A stretch of 64,000 nucleotides of DNA from Agroathelia rolfsii (lineage: Eukaryota; Basidiomycota; Agaricomycetes; Amylocorticiales; Amylocorticiaceae). The translations under genes and the position numbers were made by a program. Where the stretch lies: NCBI GenBank assembly GCA_018343915.1, contig JABRWF010000008.1, forward strand, positions 1 through 64,000, in the 5' to 3' direction. Every line of letters begins with the position of its first letter. Positions within the stretch are counted from its first letter, which is position 1. The notes under the pieces were generated by a model. That model searched no databases. It was not told the origin of the DNA and saw only the letters and a list, made by a program, of their open reading frames with translations. Positions 20,969 through 31,300 of the stretch are shown in pieces.

Positions 20969-22356
20969 GTTTTATCTTTGAATTCCACAATCGCAGCGGC
21001 TTGATCCTCCAGCATCTGTTGCATATCTGCCATGGTTAGACCGGAGGTTCCGTCGGAGGCTGGAGGCGGAGAGGGTTGAGGCGCGGAGGGCTGCGGAACC
21101 TGGGAGGCTGCCTGTAGGCGTGCGGGGTTCCGAGCCGGAATCGGAGGAGCGGAAGTTTTAGCGGAAGGAGGACTTCTGCATCTCCTCGCTATATGTCCAT
21201 ATTTCCCGCAATTGAAGCATTGGACGGTAGACCAGTCAATAGGCCTCTTCGAGACAGGTTGAGCAGGGATGGAGGCCGGCACAGCTGGACTGCTTCCGAC
21301 AGCATTGATTGTGATTGGATTTCCGGCTGTTCCGGCTGAGGAGGTCCCTTGCTGCAATCCTCCTTGTGGTCTCCACTGATCCCTCCAAAGGCCCGCTGAT
21401 CGGAGCTCTTCTTCTGCCTCCTGTGCTGCGTCTATTAGGTGTGGAAGCGAGTCTTTCCTATCCCTCGGCCATCCCGCCAGGACTGATCGGATTTTCTGGT
21501 TCAGTCCCTGGTGGAACCGAACACGTTGATCCTCCTCCGACAGTTTAGTTTGGGCTGCTAAGGAGGAGAATTCGCTGATATAGTCCTGGACAGAGGACGT
21601 TCGCTGCTCCAGGGAGGTCAGGCGCTGGAGTGCATGCTGGGCAAAGTCCCGCGACCCGTACAGGGTTTTGAAAGCGGAGTATAACTGCTCCTACTTAAAC
21701 CCCTTTGTCTTCATTTCCTCATGATATTTTTGCGCCTATCTCTTTGGCGCTCCGTCTAACAGCCCTACTAGGAGCCAGGCCTTTTTCACATCCGTGCTGT
21801 AAACCTCCGGATTCATTTCCAGGTAATTCTCAAACCCGAAAATGAATGACTGGTATGTCTTCCAGTCTCCGGTAAAAGCCTTAGGCTTGTCTCCGATCTC
21901 CTTTCTGGAAGAGATCGTCTGACCTCCGGGTGCGGTTTCCACCCGCACCGTCGGCTGGGGTGGGTTTTCCACAATGTGGACTAAGGGCTGGTTTGCCTCC
22001 ATCATTTGTTGCATGAGGCGGGTCAGGCTTGCTTGGGTGGCCTGGAGGTCGGAAAGTATGCGGAGGGTCTCTTCCGTTGTCGAAGGAGGAGGTGGAGAAA
22101 GTGGAGTTGTTGCCCCGGATTGGCGAGACATGGTTGACGGGCTTTCGGGAATCGGGGAGAGGGAGCGGGCGTAGGTATCGGGCAATGGGGGTAGCGGAAG
22201 TAGGGCGGAGCCTGGCTCAATGCGTACTGGGGCGGGTGCGGTGATATCAAGTGCTGCCTCGATGCAGACTTCTGTTTGGGTCTCTTGCAAGAAATATCCC
22301 GTAAAATCTGTTTGGGAACCTTCTTCTTCGATATAGATGTCTTCTTCCTCGGACAT
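20959..22356 (-). pseudogene. Gyp-C gag with zinc knuckle (two TAG stops)
   Basis: A 465-codon frame from ATG at 22356 to TGA at 20959. The N-terminal part is acidic and proline-rich. The central region is a retrotrans_gag capsid domain (FTGDWKTYQSFIFGFENYLEM... to ...WPRDRKDSLPHLIDAAQEAEEELRSAG), followed by a CCHC knuckle (CFNCGKYGHIARRC) and a proline-rich tail ending FKDKTGF. TAG codons at 21736 (PKR*AQKYHEE, probably W) and 21691 are the only breaks. The gag end overlaps pol in the -1 frame. The capsid matches the A-family gags in layout but is clearly diverged. Confidence 0.9.
20962..20968 (-). promoter_or_regulatory. Putative -1 frameshift site at the gag/pol junction of Gyp-C
   Basis: AGGTTTT directly precedes the gag TGA; the pol frame continues one base back as AGG TTT TTG. 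A-family elements have GGGTTTT at the same place (24889, 47556, 55142). Confidence 0.6.
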
Positions 22357-22798
22357 ACAAAGTCTCCGGAGCTTATGTGGATTTTCTTTGCCTCCGGAGG
22401 TTTCCGGATTCCGATGCAGAGGGCGGGATTTGTCTTCTTCTGCTCGGGCTAGAGCTCGCCCGTATAGTAATCACACAATCAGTGTTCGCAAACGCAAAAG
22501 GTCTTCAGTCAGCGGCACTATTAAATTTTAACTCCCACTAGGAGCTCCTAGAACCTAATCTGTGTAAGGGATTTTATCGGCTTCGGATACAGCCACTCAG
22601 TCACGGAGATCGTATCCACTATGAGTGTCTAAACGGGGTTGTCAAAGGGCTGGGGCTACACCTCACAATTGCTTCTCGAAATCGTTTAAGTGCGCTGAGT
22701 GGAAAAGAAGCAGGTCCGGAAAATCTATCTACTGCTCTTCGTGTGTGATCGCCAATCACACCTTCTCAGAATGCGGAGATTCCGAGGGATATCCGGGT

Positions 22799-22811
22799 AG
22801 CTTTGACCTAA
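22799..22811 (-). other. Self-priming primer-binding site of Gyp-C
   Basis: Directly inside the 5' LTR, the minus strand reads TTAGGTCAAAGCT. Its 11-nt core AGGTCAAAGCT is the exact complement of AGCTTTGACCT in the LTR (23180-23190), about 34 nt after the TATA box. This is the Tf1/sushi arrangement; no tRNA match is needed. Confidence 0.75.
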
Positions 22812-23669
22812 TGTCAAGGGATCACTCTTGACTATGCGGAGATAATCAAAATAATCTCCCGCCACTAAGTAAAGTACCTAAGTCACAAGTTTTCCCACAC
22901 TACACAAACCTCTTTATCTATTGAGGGTGGTAAGGGTACTCTGCTTATGCCTTACGAAGCTTCCGGAGACTTAAGTCGGAGGGGAGCGGAGGTTTCGGAA
23001 CTTCCAATTCACGCGTCACGCGTCTAACTAAGTAATCTAGGGAATTTCACCCTACTAAGTGAGAAGAGAAGTGTGCTAAGATGCTGGGCTAGGCCCGGAG
23101 GTTAGTAAACCCTGAAGGCAAAGTTGATTGAGTAATTCTAAGAGGAATACAAACGCTAAATACTTGCCTGAAGGCGAAGAGGTCAAAGCTGGCCTTTCAG
23201 GACAAGTTACATTAACTACTTATACTACTACGAAAGCTCCGCGCTAGTTCTGACGCAGAGACAAGAGATAGAAAAAGTAGAATATGCAGGGGGAGACCTT
23301 TTCCCTAACTCCGACGGGCAGCCGTGCGGAGATACAACACTTGCGGAGGCTCCGCGCTCAGGAGCGGAGCTCCTCAAGAGTTCCAGAGCGGAAGCTCGGA
23401 GGTATGTAGCGGAACCAGTATCCGTTAGGAGTCGGTCAGTGATCGGAGGTTTGTACTCCGGAGTTGTGCGGAATGGTGAATATGAAACGCACAACTCATG
23501 ATTACTCCTGTAGCGTGCGGCTTAGTCATATGAGGGCCAATCATAGGACCGCTCACTGCCTACAGACCACGCTCTGAGGGTAATATAATGAAAGAAAAAT
23601 GAAACGAAATATAATACATTGTTTACATAATAACAAAAAATTCATAGTCCAAAATTCCAACTCATAACA
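22812..23669 (-). repeat. LTR-C, 5' LTR of Gyp-C (858 bp)
   Basis: Partner of 16533-17390. It contains a TATA box (TATAAGTA, minus strand, near 23218-23225), the self-primer segment and the LTR intron. The open frame at 23228-23494 is conserved in both LTRs but has no recognisable domain. Confidence 0.95.
23112..23207 (-). promoter_or_regulatory. LTR-C leader: inverted repeat, self-primer and GC-AG intron
   Basis: On the minus strand ACTTGTCCTGAA (23196-23207) pairs, with one bulge, to TTCAGGCAAGT (23162-23172). The loop holds AGCTTTGACCT (23180-23190), complementary to the primer-binding site. The 3' arm carries a splice donor CAG|GCAAGT (intron from 23167) and the acceptor CGCCTTCAG or its variant ends at 23112, giving a 56-nt GC-AG intron with a branch-like TTACTCAAT. 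Confidence 0.6.
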
Positions 23670-23691
23670 CTTGACACCCAATACTCGTTTC

Positions 23692-24566
23692 TGTCATGAC
23701 CCGCCAACGCACCCGGCCGCCAAACGTCCCGATCACGCACATCGACACACGCAAACACCTATGATGGAGCCACCGGCGACGCCCTCCCTTCTGAGTCGCC
23801 GCGTATCCCATGCATCGGAAGTGTTTCCGATGTGTCCACTGACATTTCCCCGGAGCCATGTACAAGGCCGCCCTTTGCGCTTCCTTCCCATCATCGATGC
23901 GCTTCTGCCTATCAGAGCGTTCCACATGCCGACTGGACTTCTCGACAACATTCCCCGAGTCGCCATGTACCTGCACCAGCGGATCCTTCCTATCTGGGAA
24001 GATCGCGCTTGGACTCTCCTATGATTGCGCTCTAATTGACGATCAGACCGCCGATGGTTCTGAAGGAAGGCACCCCCGCCTTCGTGCACAGCGTGGCACG
24101 ACTACCAGAGCGTGCGGCGCGCGCTCTTACTTATTGTCCTTATTGTCTTTCTGCCTTTTCTTTATTTATCATTTTCACGACTACTGTACTTTGTATATAT
24201 GTACTGTACTTGATGTAGTAGATACAGTAGTCGGAAAATTAAGTGTGTTTGGCCCTAAACAAGCCCTACACCCGCTGCATAGCCAGCGGTCAACCTGTGG
24301 ACTCGAGCGTCCTTGAGTATCTCGTTCTTTCTCCCTCTCTGGCTTATCACCTCTCGCTCTATGCCTGATCTCGCCGGACCTCCCGCTCAACCTACCATAC
24401 GCCGTGACTGCTCGCCGCGCAACCCGTATCGCCGCAGGCCCCAAGATATCGAAGAGGCGTCTCCACGAACCCACAGGGCTGCCATCCGGCAGTGAGTCGC
24501 TTAGCAGTTAGCGCCCCAGGGACATCGCCGCACCGCCTGAGCTAGCTGCGAAGGCAGCTCTTGACA
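23692..24566 (+). repeat. LTR-B solo
   Basis: 875-bp B LTR in plus orientation with GTTTC duplicated at 23687-23691 and 24567-24571, in the protease part of Gyp-1. Confidence 0.93.
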
Positions 24567-24895
24567 GTTTCTAGGATTGCAATTTCTTCTATTTTCCCTT
24601 GTGCGTTTAAGGAATTATCAATATTATGTACAGGGATGCTACGAGGTAATTTTTTTGTTTTTATTTTATTTTCTGAGACAAAGCGTGAATGAATAAAAGA
24701 AGATGAGGCACCGGAATCTATCATTGCCAATGTTACAATCGAAGAAAAATGTCCATGGAACATAAGAGGGATGTGGAGGTGCTATCCATGCGCACCGGAA
24801 ATAGAAACTGAGTTACATGAGAGGAGAGAAGAGAAATGATTTGAAATATAGGGGTCGGCCAAAATGGCCCTTTCCATCGACCCTTCTAAAAACCC
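24567..24895 (-). pseudogene. Gyp-1 pol: N-terminus and protease
   Basis: Start of Gyp-1 pol after the -1 shift: a short leader (FLEGSMERAILA-like), then MFHGHFSSIV and the retropepsin active site MIDSGASSSF. The frame is cut at 24566 by a B LTR; after it only 15 bases (23677-23691) of protease sequence remain before the A LTR, and the protein resumes at 15689. The retropepsin would cleave Gag and Pol in the particle. Confidence 0.85.
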
Positions 24896-26364
24896 ACTTT
24901 ATCTTTGAAAGCGGCAAGCGCCATTGCTTATTGTTCCACCAGCGCCTGAAGGTCGGCCATTGTCATCATCGTGGAACCTTCGTTGATGTTGTCGGATGCA
25001 GTAGACAAGCCTAGTTAGTCAGTAGAAGGAGGGGGTGTCGTTACTGCCAAGGTTGTCGCTTGGACCCTTGGTCTGGATCCTTGATACCTTGAAACTCGAG
25101 GGTTGGTGCAGTTAGAAGCAAAATGCCCCCATTGTTGGCAGTTGTAGCACTGCACCGTGCTTAGGTCTCGTGGTGGGCGGTGACTTTCTTGGCCTATTGC
25201 TGTCGACGTCGATGTTGTAGGTGTGGCTTGTGCTGCATTAATCGTGATAGGGTTTGTGGCACTACCCTGCACGTTCTGGAAGCGTGGCCGGGGTTTCCAA
25301 CTGTCCGTCCAGACTCCTGCGTCACGTAAGCCTTCCTCGGCATCTACGGCTGCTTCCATCAGACTTTCTAGCAAGTTGCGGCGCTCCTTTGGGTAACCTC
25401 CAATAACACCCTTGATTTTTGGCGAGAGGGCCTGCCAATATCGGACTCGAAGATCCTTGCCCGAGAGTTTGGTCTGGTTGGCCAAGGTGGAGAAAGTGGC
25501 TGTAAAGTCTGCCACTGAGGAGGTTCCCTGCTTCAGATCCTGCAGTTTTTGCAGGGCAATCCTGCCGAAGTCTCTGGTGCCGTACAGAGCTTTGAACTTG
25601 GCATACAAGTCCCTTTTGAAGTTGAAGCCCTTGGTATCAATGACGTCATCAAACTTCTGACTCCATGCCTTTGGAGCTCCTTCTAACAACCCTACAAAGT
25701 ACCTGGCCTTGGTGTAGTCTGATGCGTATATCTTTGGGTTAAGTTTGATGTAATTTTTGAACCCAAAGATAAAGGACTGGTATTTCGACCAGTTACCGGA
25801 CCATTTTTCAGGGGCTTGCCCAATCTCCTTAGGCATGGAGGTAGCAGCGGCTGTGGCAGGTGCGGGTTGTTCTCATTCCAGGAGATTGGCAAAGCGTGCT
25901 TGAGTCTCCTGCATCTGTTCCATTGAGACCTGTATGCGAGCTTGGTTGGCCTGCAGAAGTACCAAGATCTGGCCAAGTTCTTGTGGAAGAGACATCTTTT
26001 CTTCTTCTGGAGGGGGAGAGGGCTTGCGCTTCTTTTCTCGGTGGCGTTCGCGGCGGCTTTTAGAGGGTGATGGGTGTGGGATGATGGGAGATTCAGGATA
26101 TGACGCTTCTGTGGTATAGCGTCGGTGGAATTCGGAGGGGGAGGGATATTCTGATGGTGCCTCCTCTTGACCTTCTGGCGTTTTAGGTGGTGATGCTTGT
26201 GTAGATACTGCTTCTTCACCAGATTCTTCTTCTTCTTCTAATGGATGCAGAGCGGAGCTCAATGCAACTTCTTTTGTTACTTCTGGTGGAGAAGCGGTGG
26301 CTTTTGTTGCCTACGGGACAGGGACTTCTTTTGGTTTATAGGCTGTGCCTCTACGCGTGCTCAT
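24886..26364 (-). pseudogene. Gyp-1 gag with zinc knuckle (stops in frame)
   Basis: Gag frame from ATG at 26364 (MSTRRGTAYKPKEVP) to TAG at 24886. It has an acidic, Ser/Pro-rich N-terminus, a coiled-coil-like segment (LLQANQARIQVSMEQMQETQ), a capsid domain (GNWSKYQSFIFGFKNYI to ESLMEAAVDAEEGLRDAGVW) and a CCHC knuckle (CYNCQQWGHFASNC). Stops occur near 26311 (VPVP*ATK, W in Gyp-3), 25873 (LLE*EQP, R in Gyp-3) and 25014. The C-terminus overlaps pol at a GGGTTTT site (24889-24895). The layout is the same as in Gyp-2 and Gyp-3, so the three are one family. Confidence 0.9.
24889..24895 (-). promoter_or_regulatory. Putative -1 frameshift site, Gyp-1 gag/pol
   Basis: GGGTTTT (minus strand) immediately before the gag stop TAG. 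The pol frame reads GGG TTT TTA GAA. Confidence 0.65.
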
Positions 26365-26825
26365 TCACAGAGCAAAAAGCGGTCTTCTTTGTCACCGGTG
26401 GTCGTACCGGTTTCCTTATGCGGTTAGCGGGATTGTCTTCTTCTTCTGGGGCTAGAGCTTGCCCGTATAGTAGTCACACCAAAAATCACACAAAAGTTTG
26501 AATGGCAGGGGAGGTGGTAAAAGGTGCCACTCACACTAAGCAATAATAAACTTTGATTCCCAATGGGAACTCCTAGAACACCAGACATGTTAGGTCTGTA
26601 TAGTGCTTTGGATACAGCCAGAAAATCGCGTAGAACGTATACGCTATTTCTGTCTAGACGGAGTTGTAAACAGGCTTTGGAGGGCACTGCACAATGGCTT
26701 TCCAAAGTAGTTTATTGCTTACGTGCTCAGAAATTGTTTGTAGAGAAAAATAGGAAAAGGGGGGCTCTTCGTGCAAGATCGCTAATCTTGCCTTCTCAGA
26801 CCGTGGAAGTCCGAGGGATCTTGGT

Positions 26826-26838
26826 AGCTTCGACCTAA
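26826..26838 (-). other. Self-priming primer-binding site of Gyp-1
   Basis: The minus strand reads TTAGGTCGAAGCT just inside the 5' LTR. Its AGGTCGAAGCT core is the exact complement of AGCTTCGACCT in the LTR leader (27207-27217). Confidence 0.75.
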
Positions 26839-27679
26839 TGTCAAGGGTGTACTCCTTGACTAAGTGACGTTGGGCGTAGGGTGCCTACTTGTGCACTTAA
26901 CCAAACAATACACTTACTTAATACTAAATCTAGTACCTATACAAGAGTATTCCCATAGATATCCAACCTTTATTATATTGAAGGTGGACCGGGTACTTTC
27001 TTAACTCTTATATATTCAATGCTCTTTGGATTCACACGCGCACAAAGGGGGATTTACACTGCCCACAAGTAAGAAAGAGAGAAAGAGAGAGAGAGAGGAG
27101 GGCTAGGATATGGGGCCTAGGCCTAAAGAGTATACCCTGAAGGCAAAGATGTTATTTAGTAATCAATTCTATGGAATACAAACTGGTTACTTGCCTGAAG
27201 GCAAAGAGGTCGAAGCTGGGCTCTTCAGGATAAGTTACATGCACTATTTATACTACTATACAAGGGTTCGTGCGCAGCTTTAGTGGTCTGTGCGCAGAGA
27301 GAGATAGAAGTATGAATGGTGGCAATGCAGGGAAAGAACGTTTACCCTAACTCCACTGGGCATCCGTGTGGAGATCCGTTTCCGGACCGATACCGGTAAT
27401 TGCTAGGAATTGTTCAGGGAAGGAAGGCTGTGTTCCTGGGCTGTGCGCAATGAAGAAATGGAAGTGCGCGCAGCCCCGAGATTACTCCTGTGACGTGCAG
27501 CTTGGAACACGTGAGGGCCAATTACCTGACCACTGCACTGCCCACAGTCCATGCCCTAAAGGGTAATTTTGTAAGAAAAATAAAGAAAAGAGAGAGATAA
27601 TGCAATAACTAATTAGATAATGGTCCAAATAATACAAGAAAATAGCCGAAAAATCGGCAAAAATTCCCTTCTCATGACA
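26839..27679 (-). repeat. LTR-A, 5' LTR of Gyp-1 (841 bp)
   Basis: Uninterrupted A LTR in minus orientation, closely similar to the 3' LTR at 6140-9814. TAATA follows at 27680-27684. Confidence 0.93.
27137..27252 (-). promoter_or_regulatory. LTR-A leader: TATA box, inverted repeat, self-primer, GC-AG intron
   Basis: Minus strand, 5' to 3': TATAAATA (27245-27252); ACTTATCCTGAA (27224-27235), the 5' arm; AGCTTCGACCT (27207-27217), the self-primer, starting about 35 nt after the TATA box; TTCAGGCAAGT (27189-27199), the 3' arm with donor CAG|GCAAGT; a branch-like TTACTAAAT; and acceptor GCCTTCAG ending at 27137. The intron is 58 nt. The same series is present in the other complete A LTRs. Confidence 0.6.
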
Positions 27680-27818
27680 TAATATAGCCAGTCACATGTA
27701 TGTCAAGATATCACCTGCAAGGTATTTTGTCCATATCTCAACCAATAAAAATTGTAAAAATATAATAAAAATAGTATATGTTTGTAAAAGAAAAGCAAAA
27801 AATATCCAACTCATAACA
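27680..27818 (-). repeat. LTR-H, last segment of the outer solo LTR
   Basis: Continues the H sequence left at 6139 after the TAATA duplication, up to its 5' end TGTTATGAGTTGG (minus) at 27818. Confidence 0.85.
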
Positions 27819-27947
27819 CTTCTAATGCACAGGATATGTGGTGACTTAGAAGGGAGGGTATTACTGGTGACTCCATTATAGATGTTTGTGTAGTTAATAT
27901 GCATAATTGGGACATTCAGCAGCTGGGTGCATTGACAGGTCATGACA
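27819..27947 (-). repeat. LTR-B remnant
   Basis: About 129 bp matching the first part of B LTRs (minus), ending TGTCATGACC at 27947 and diverged by many transitions. The outer H LTR probably inserted into it; the other half is not seen. Confidence 0.7.
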
Positions 27948-28328
27948 AAGGTGATTTTATAAGTAAAAACAAAGAAAATTGTAAAACAAAAGGAATACTA
28001 GTCTAAATAATACAAGGAAATTATGGAAAAATTGGCAAGAATTTATAGAAAAAGTCCATCTTATAAATACAGAGTAAAATATCAGGTAAAGAAACAGTAC
28101 CAAATAAGCTCTGAAAAGTAAGAACTTGATCTATAAAGAATTGCAAGTATAGTAACTAAATACTAAACTACAAAATCAAGGAAAATTAAGGAAGTGAAAA
28201 ATTCAAAAGTTCAACCCACGACAATAACCAGAGTAATAGGAATATAATTGAATAGTGCTACTACTCTTATTTAGTGAGAGTATATGAGTAAACACAAAAA
28301 TCACATAAGTATTGGTTAGAAACCTTGG
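27948..28328. other. AT-rich decayed LTR sequence downstream of the Crinkler gene
   Basis: 27951-28072 resembles the 5' part of an A LTR in minus orientation (CTAAATAATACAAG and following), heavily mutated. 28073-28240 may be another degenerate LTR. No gene is seen. The 3' UTR and terminator of the gene at 28329-31335 must lie in here; no clear polyadenylation signal can be assigned. Confidence 0.45.
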
Positions 28329-31300
28329 CTAGTACAATAATGATAAGTTCTCCGTTTGAGACACATCTATATCTAGTCGTAACCTCTTTTGCGGTCTCGG
28401 GCTCCATCCTTTATCGTTCATTATCTCCTCACCAACCAATGTCTCGGTATCCGAGAATGTTGGACTATTTGTGACACCTTCTCTTTTGATAGACGACCAT
28501 TCCGATAGACGAGGCCGGCTAGATGGTTCCAAGTCCAGGAGTCTGTGTGCAAATTTTAACAGACCGTTGTCATCTCCTTCGTGCAACCCCGCAAATTCCA
28601 TCATAACTACTCCACACGAATATCTGTCAGCTCTAATAGGGCTGTACCAGGATTCCTGCTTCCAGATGCCATCCCTTCCCATTTCCGGAGCCATGTAGCC
28701 CTCCGTCCCATAAACTCCGCAAATCTTCTCGTCTTCGTCCCGGACCCGCATAGAAATGTCGAAATCAATGATTTGCAAGCGAAAGTCCAGCGTGTAAACG
28801 AGGTTGTCCGGCTTCAGGTCAAGGTGTGCGATATTGTTGTCGTGAAGGAAACTGACACCTTTGGCCAACTCGTAACTGAACTGGATGAATCGTCCATGTA
28901 GAAGGTTACGCTGGATATATAGGTCTGTAATCGAGCGCCGTTTGGGAAGTACGATCCATCTCTCCATATCCGGCTTCACTTTGATAACGTCTATGAGTTC
29001 GATGACATGCTTACATCGAGGAGAAATCGAATTCAGGTGCCGCAGTATCTTTTCTTCATCTGAGTCATGTGAAACTCGTTTAATTACAAATGTTGGCCCG
29101 TTCTCGTCTCCAATTCGACGAACTTGATATACCCCTTTCATATTCTATTATCCTGTCTTTTAAGTATCGTACATTGTCACTGTTATCATATCATTCATAC
29201 CTCGTACACACCAGTTGGTACAGGTTGATATTCTGCTTCGTGAAGAGCACTCTGAGGAGGTGCTTTGCTACCACTCCCTGTTTGACTACTTTGTGTCCCT
29301 CCAGCCCGTTTGCTCCCTGTATTCTTGGGTGTCTTGTAGGAGTTATGGAGACTGGTGAGGTTTTTGTCATTCACGGCAGTCTGGTAAGCTCGCGGCGACC
29401 CAGTTAGTCCATCGTCATTATCCCCGAGTTTCTTCACCAATAGATCAGCCAGATTGAAGACTTCGAATAAAAAGGAGAGATGCTGCTTTTTGTCATCGAG
29501 CCGATACACTTCTTCAACATAGTAAACCGGCTCAAGGCTTTTTTCCGATAATTCGACCGGTGGGTCAATTTTCATATCCTGAAAAAATCTCAGCAATTTA
29601 AGCATAGCTGATATTGAAATACTCATACCTCTTCCTTTTGAAAAAACAGATAGCGATGAACAGTGAGGTCCTTGTTCACATAGAAGGCCGGAAGAACAAA
29701 GTCCTTGGGTTTCCCTTTTTCATGAAGCAGAAGATTTGCAAGCCTTACGACACTGCCTGCCTGGACGAATAAGCGTGCCTTGTCGTCTACTTGCCCTTTC
29801 GAAGCGACTTCTACCAGTAGATGAAGGAATTCATTTGTCACAACAAAGAAGTCGCTTCTGGGCCGGACTTTGAAGTATTCAACTTCTTGGGACGCTTGTC
29901 CTACTGCCATTACAAGTTCAATTGGCCATGAATTTGTACCACTGTAGATGATAGTTAGAAACTAATCCATAAGATAAAAAGAGAACAAAAACACACAAGA
30001 AACACCGAATAGTTTCAGTGAGACTAGCAATGTAATCCCGAAGTGGATAGAAGATTCTGGAATTGAGGCCTCGTTCCAAGTTGTCCACATGATGCCCAAT
30101 CCCTTTTCTCAATTCGTTCCAGATGTATAACACATCCGTTGGGAAAATGCTTTGCGAATCGTTAGAGCCGCTTTGTAAGGCAGCATGGTAGACCCCTTTT
30201 TCAGAGCAAAGATCTTCCAGTAGCATGGTTTTGACCTGGATAGGGATCATCAGAATTATATACAGTCGTAAACATATCACATACCTTATCATTGATCACT
30301 CGCTCTTTCTGTAGTGCTTCAACCCATTCCAGGACGTATTCAGGTAGTGTAGAGTTTGGAACTGATTTATATATCCGATTGGCTGATATATCTCCATGCA
30401 CGGGATGGCCACCAGAGCGAAGGTAGGCGAATGCGCGACTGTACTTGTGAAAATCGCGATTGATCCTAACCGTTTTACCAGGGTCATCTGAAAAACAAGT
30501 AAGTAAATTGGGAAAAAATCCTGACAGTATAAGCGAACCATTTTTATCTATTTTGCAGGTGAAAGCACATTTCTAAGCCAAAGTTTGGCATCATAGAAGA
30601 CAAAAACGCACGCAGGGTCTGGAAAAGCAATACCTCGTCTTCGGACAGGCCAAGGTTTACAACCTTCTTCGAAGGGAGAAGCTTGGAAATCTTGCTCTTG
30701 TTAGAGAAGTCTAGGCGGCTAACTCTCTCGTCAAGGTCGTCGTCTGCAAGCAACTTCGGCTCCTTGCATTGCCACATAACGAGGTTGTTGGCAGGCACGG
30801 GAAGAGGATTCCCAATGTCGTCGAAGTAATCTTTGACTTTCTGTGTCAAGTCCGAGACATCGTCTGAAAGTACCGCCTGGACTTTGATGACGTTTCCGAT
30901 AGGTTTCTTCCAGTAATCGACCAGAAGACACCAAATAATGGCTGCACACTGAGAGTGAGCCATGATCAGTAACAAGGAGAAAGATGAAAACGCACGTGGG
31001 AGCTGCACAAGCAATACCTCGTCTTCGGACAGGCCAAGGTTTACAACCTTCTTCGAAGGGAGAAGCTTGGAAATCTTGCTCTTGTTAGAGAAGTCTAGGC
31101 GGCTAACTCTCTCGTCAAGGTCGTCGTCTGCAAGCAACTTCGGCTTCTTGGATTGCCACACAACGAGCTTGTTGGCAGGCACGCTAAGAGGATCCCCATC
31201 GTCCTTGTAGTAATCTTTGACTTTCTGTGTCAAGTCCGAGACATCGTCTGAAAGTACCGCCTGGACTTTGATGACGTTTCCGACAGGTTTCTTCCAGTAA

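Larger units (their letters stand above)
16533..23669 (-). mobile_element. Gyp-C: complete, young Ty3/Gypsy chromovirus
   Basis: A 7,137-bp element with two 858-bp LTRs (3' LTR 16533-17390, 5' LTR 22812-23669), gag (22356-20959) and pol (20968-17402) on the minus strand. The flanking pair CTTAA (16528-16532) and CTTGA (23670-23674) is a target duplication with one G-to-A change. I count about 16 LTR-LTR differences, all transitions. Gag and pol each keep one reading frame throughout, broken only by TAG or TGA stops. It is the best preserved autonomous-type element in the window. The polypurine tract (reversed, TTACCCCCTTCCTA) is at 17391-17404. Confidence 0.95.
15690..23676 (+). repeat. LTR-A solo, carrying the complete element Gyp-C
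   Basis: Plus-orientation A LTR, about 845 bp after removing Gyp-C. CCCAA is duplicated at 15685-15689 and 23677-23681, so it interrupts the Gyp-1 protease. Gyp-C entered only a few bases before the LTR's 3' end. Confidence 0.88.
6140..27679 (-). mobile_element. Gyp-1: full-length Ty3/Gypsy chromovirus, broken by nested insertions
   Basis: Two closely similar A LTRs (3' LTR 6140-9814 with insertions, 5' LTR 26839-27679) flank gag and pol on the minus strand. TAATA is duplicated at 6135-6139 and 27680-27684, with H-LTR sequence continuing across. Removing the nested pieces (LTR-A 6513-7353, LTR-G 7767-9751, LTR-H 10634-13283, LTR-A 15690-23676 with Gyp-C inside, LTR-B 23692-24566) leaves an element of roughly 6.6 kb with normal domain order gag, protease, RT, RNase H, integrase, chromodomain. 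Several in-frame stops make it non-autonomous today. Confidence 0.92.

Noticed and set aside
29090..29407. Plus-strand frames over the Crinkler exons
   Set aside because: They are antisense shadows of exons supported by matching splice phases on the minus strand.
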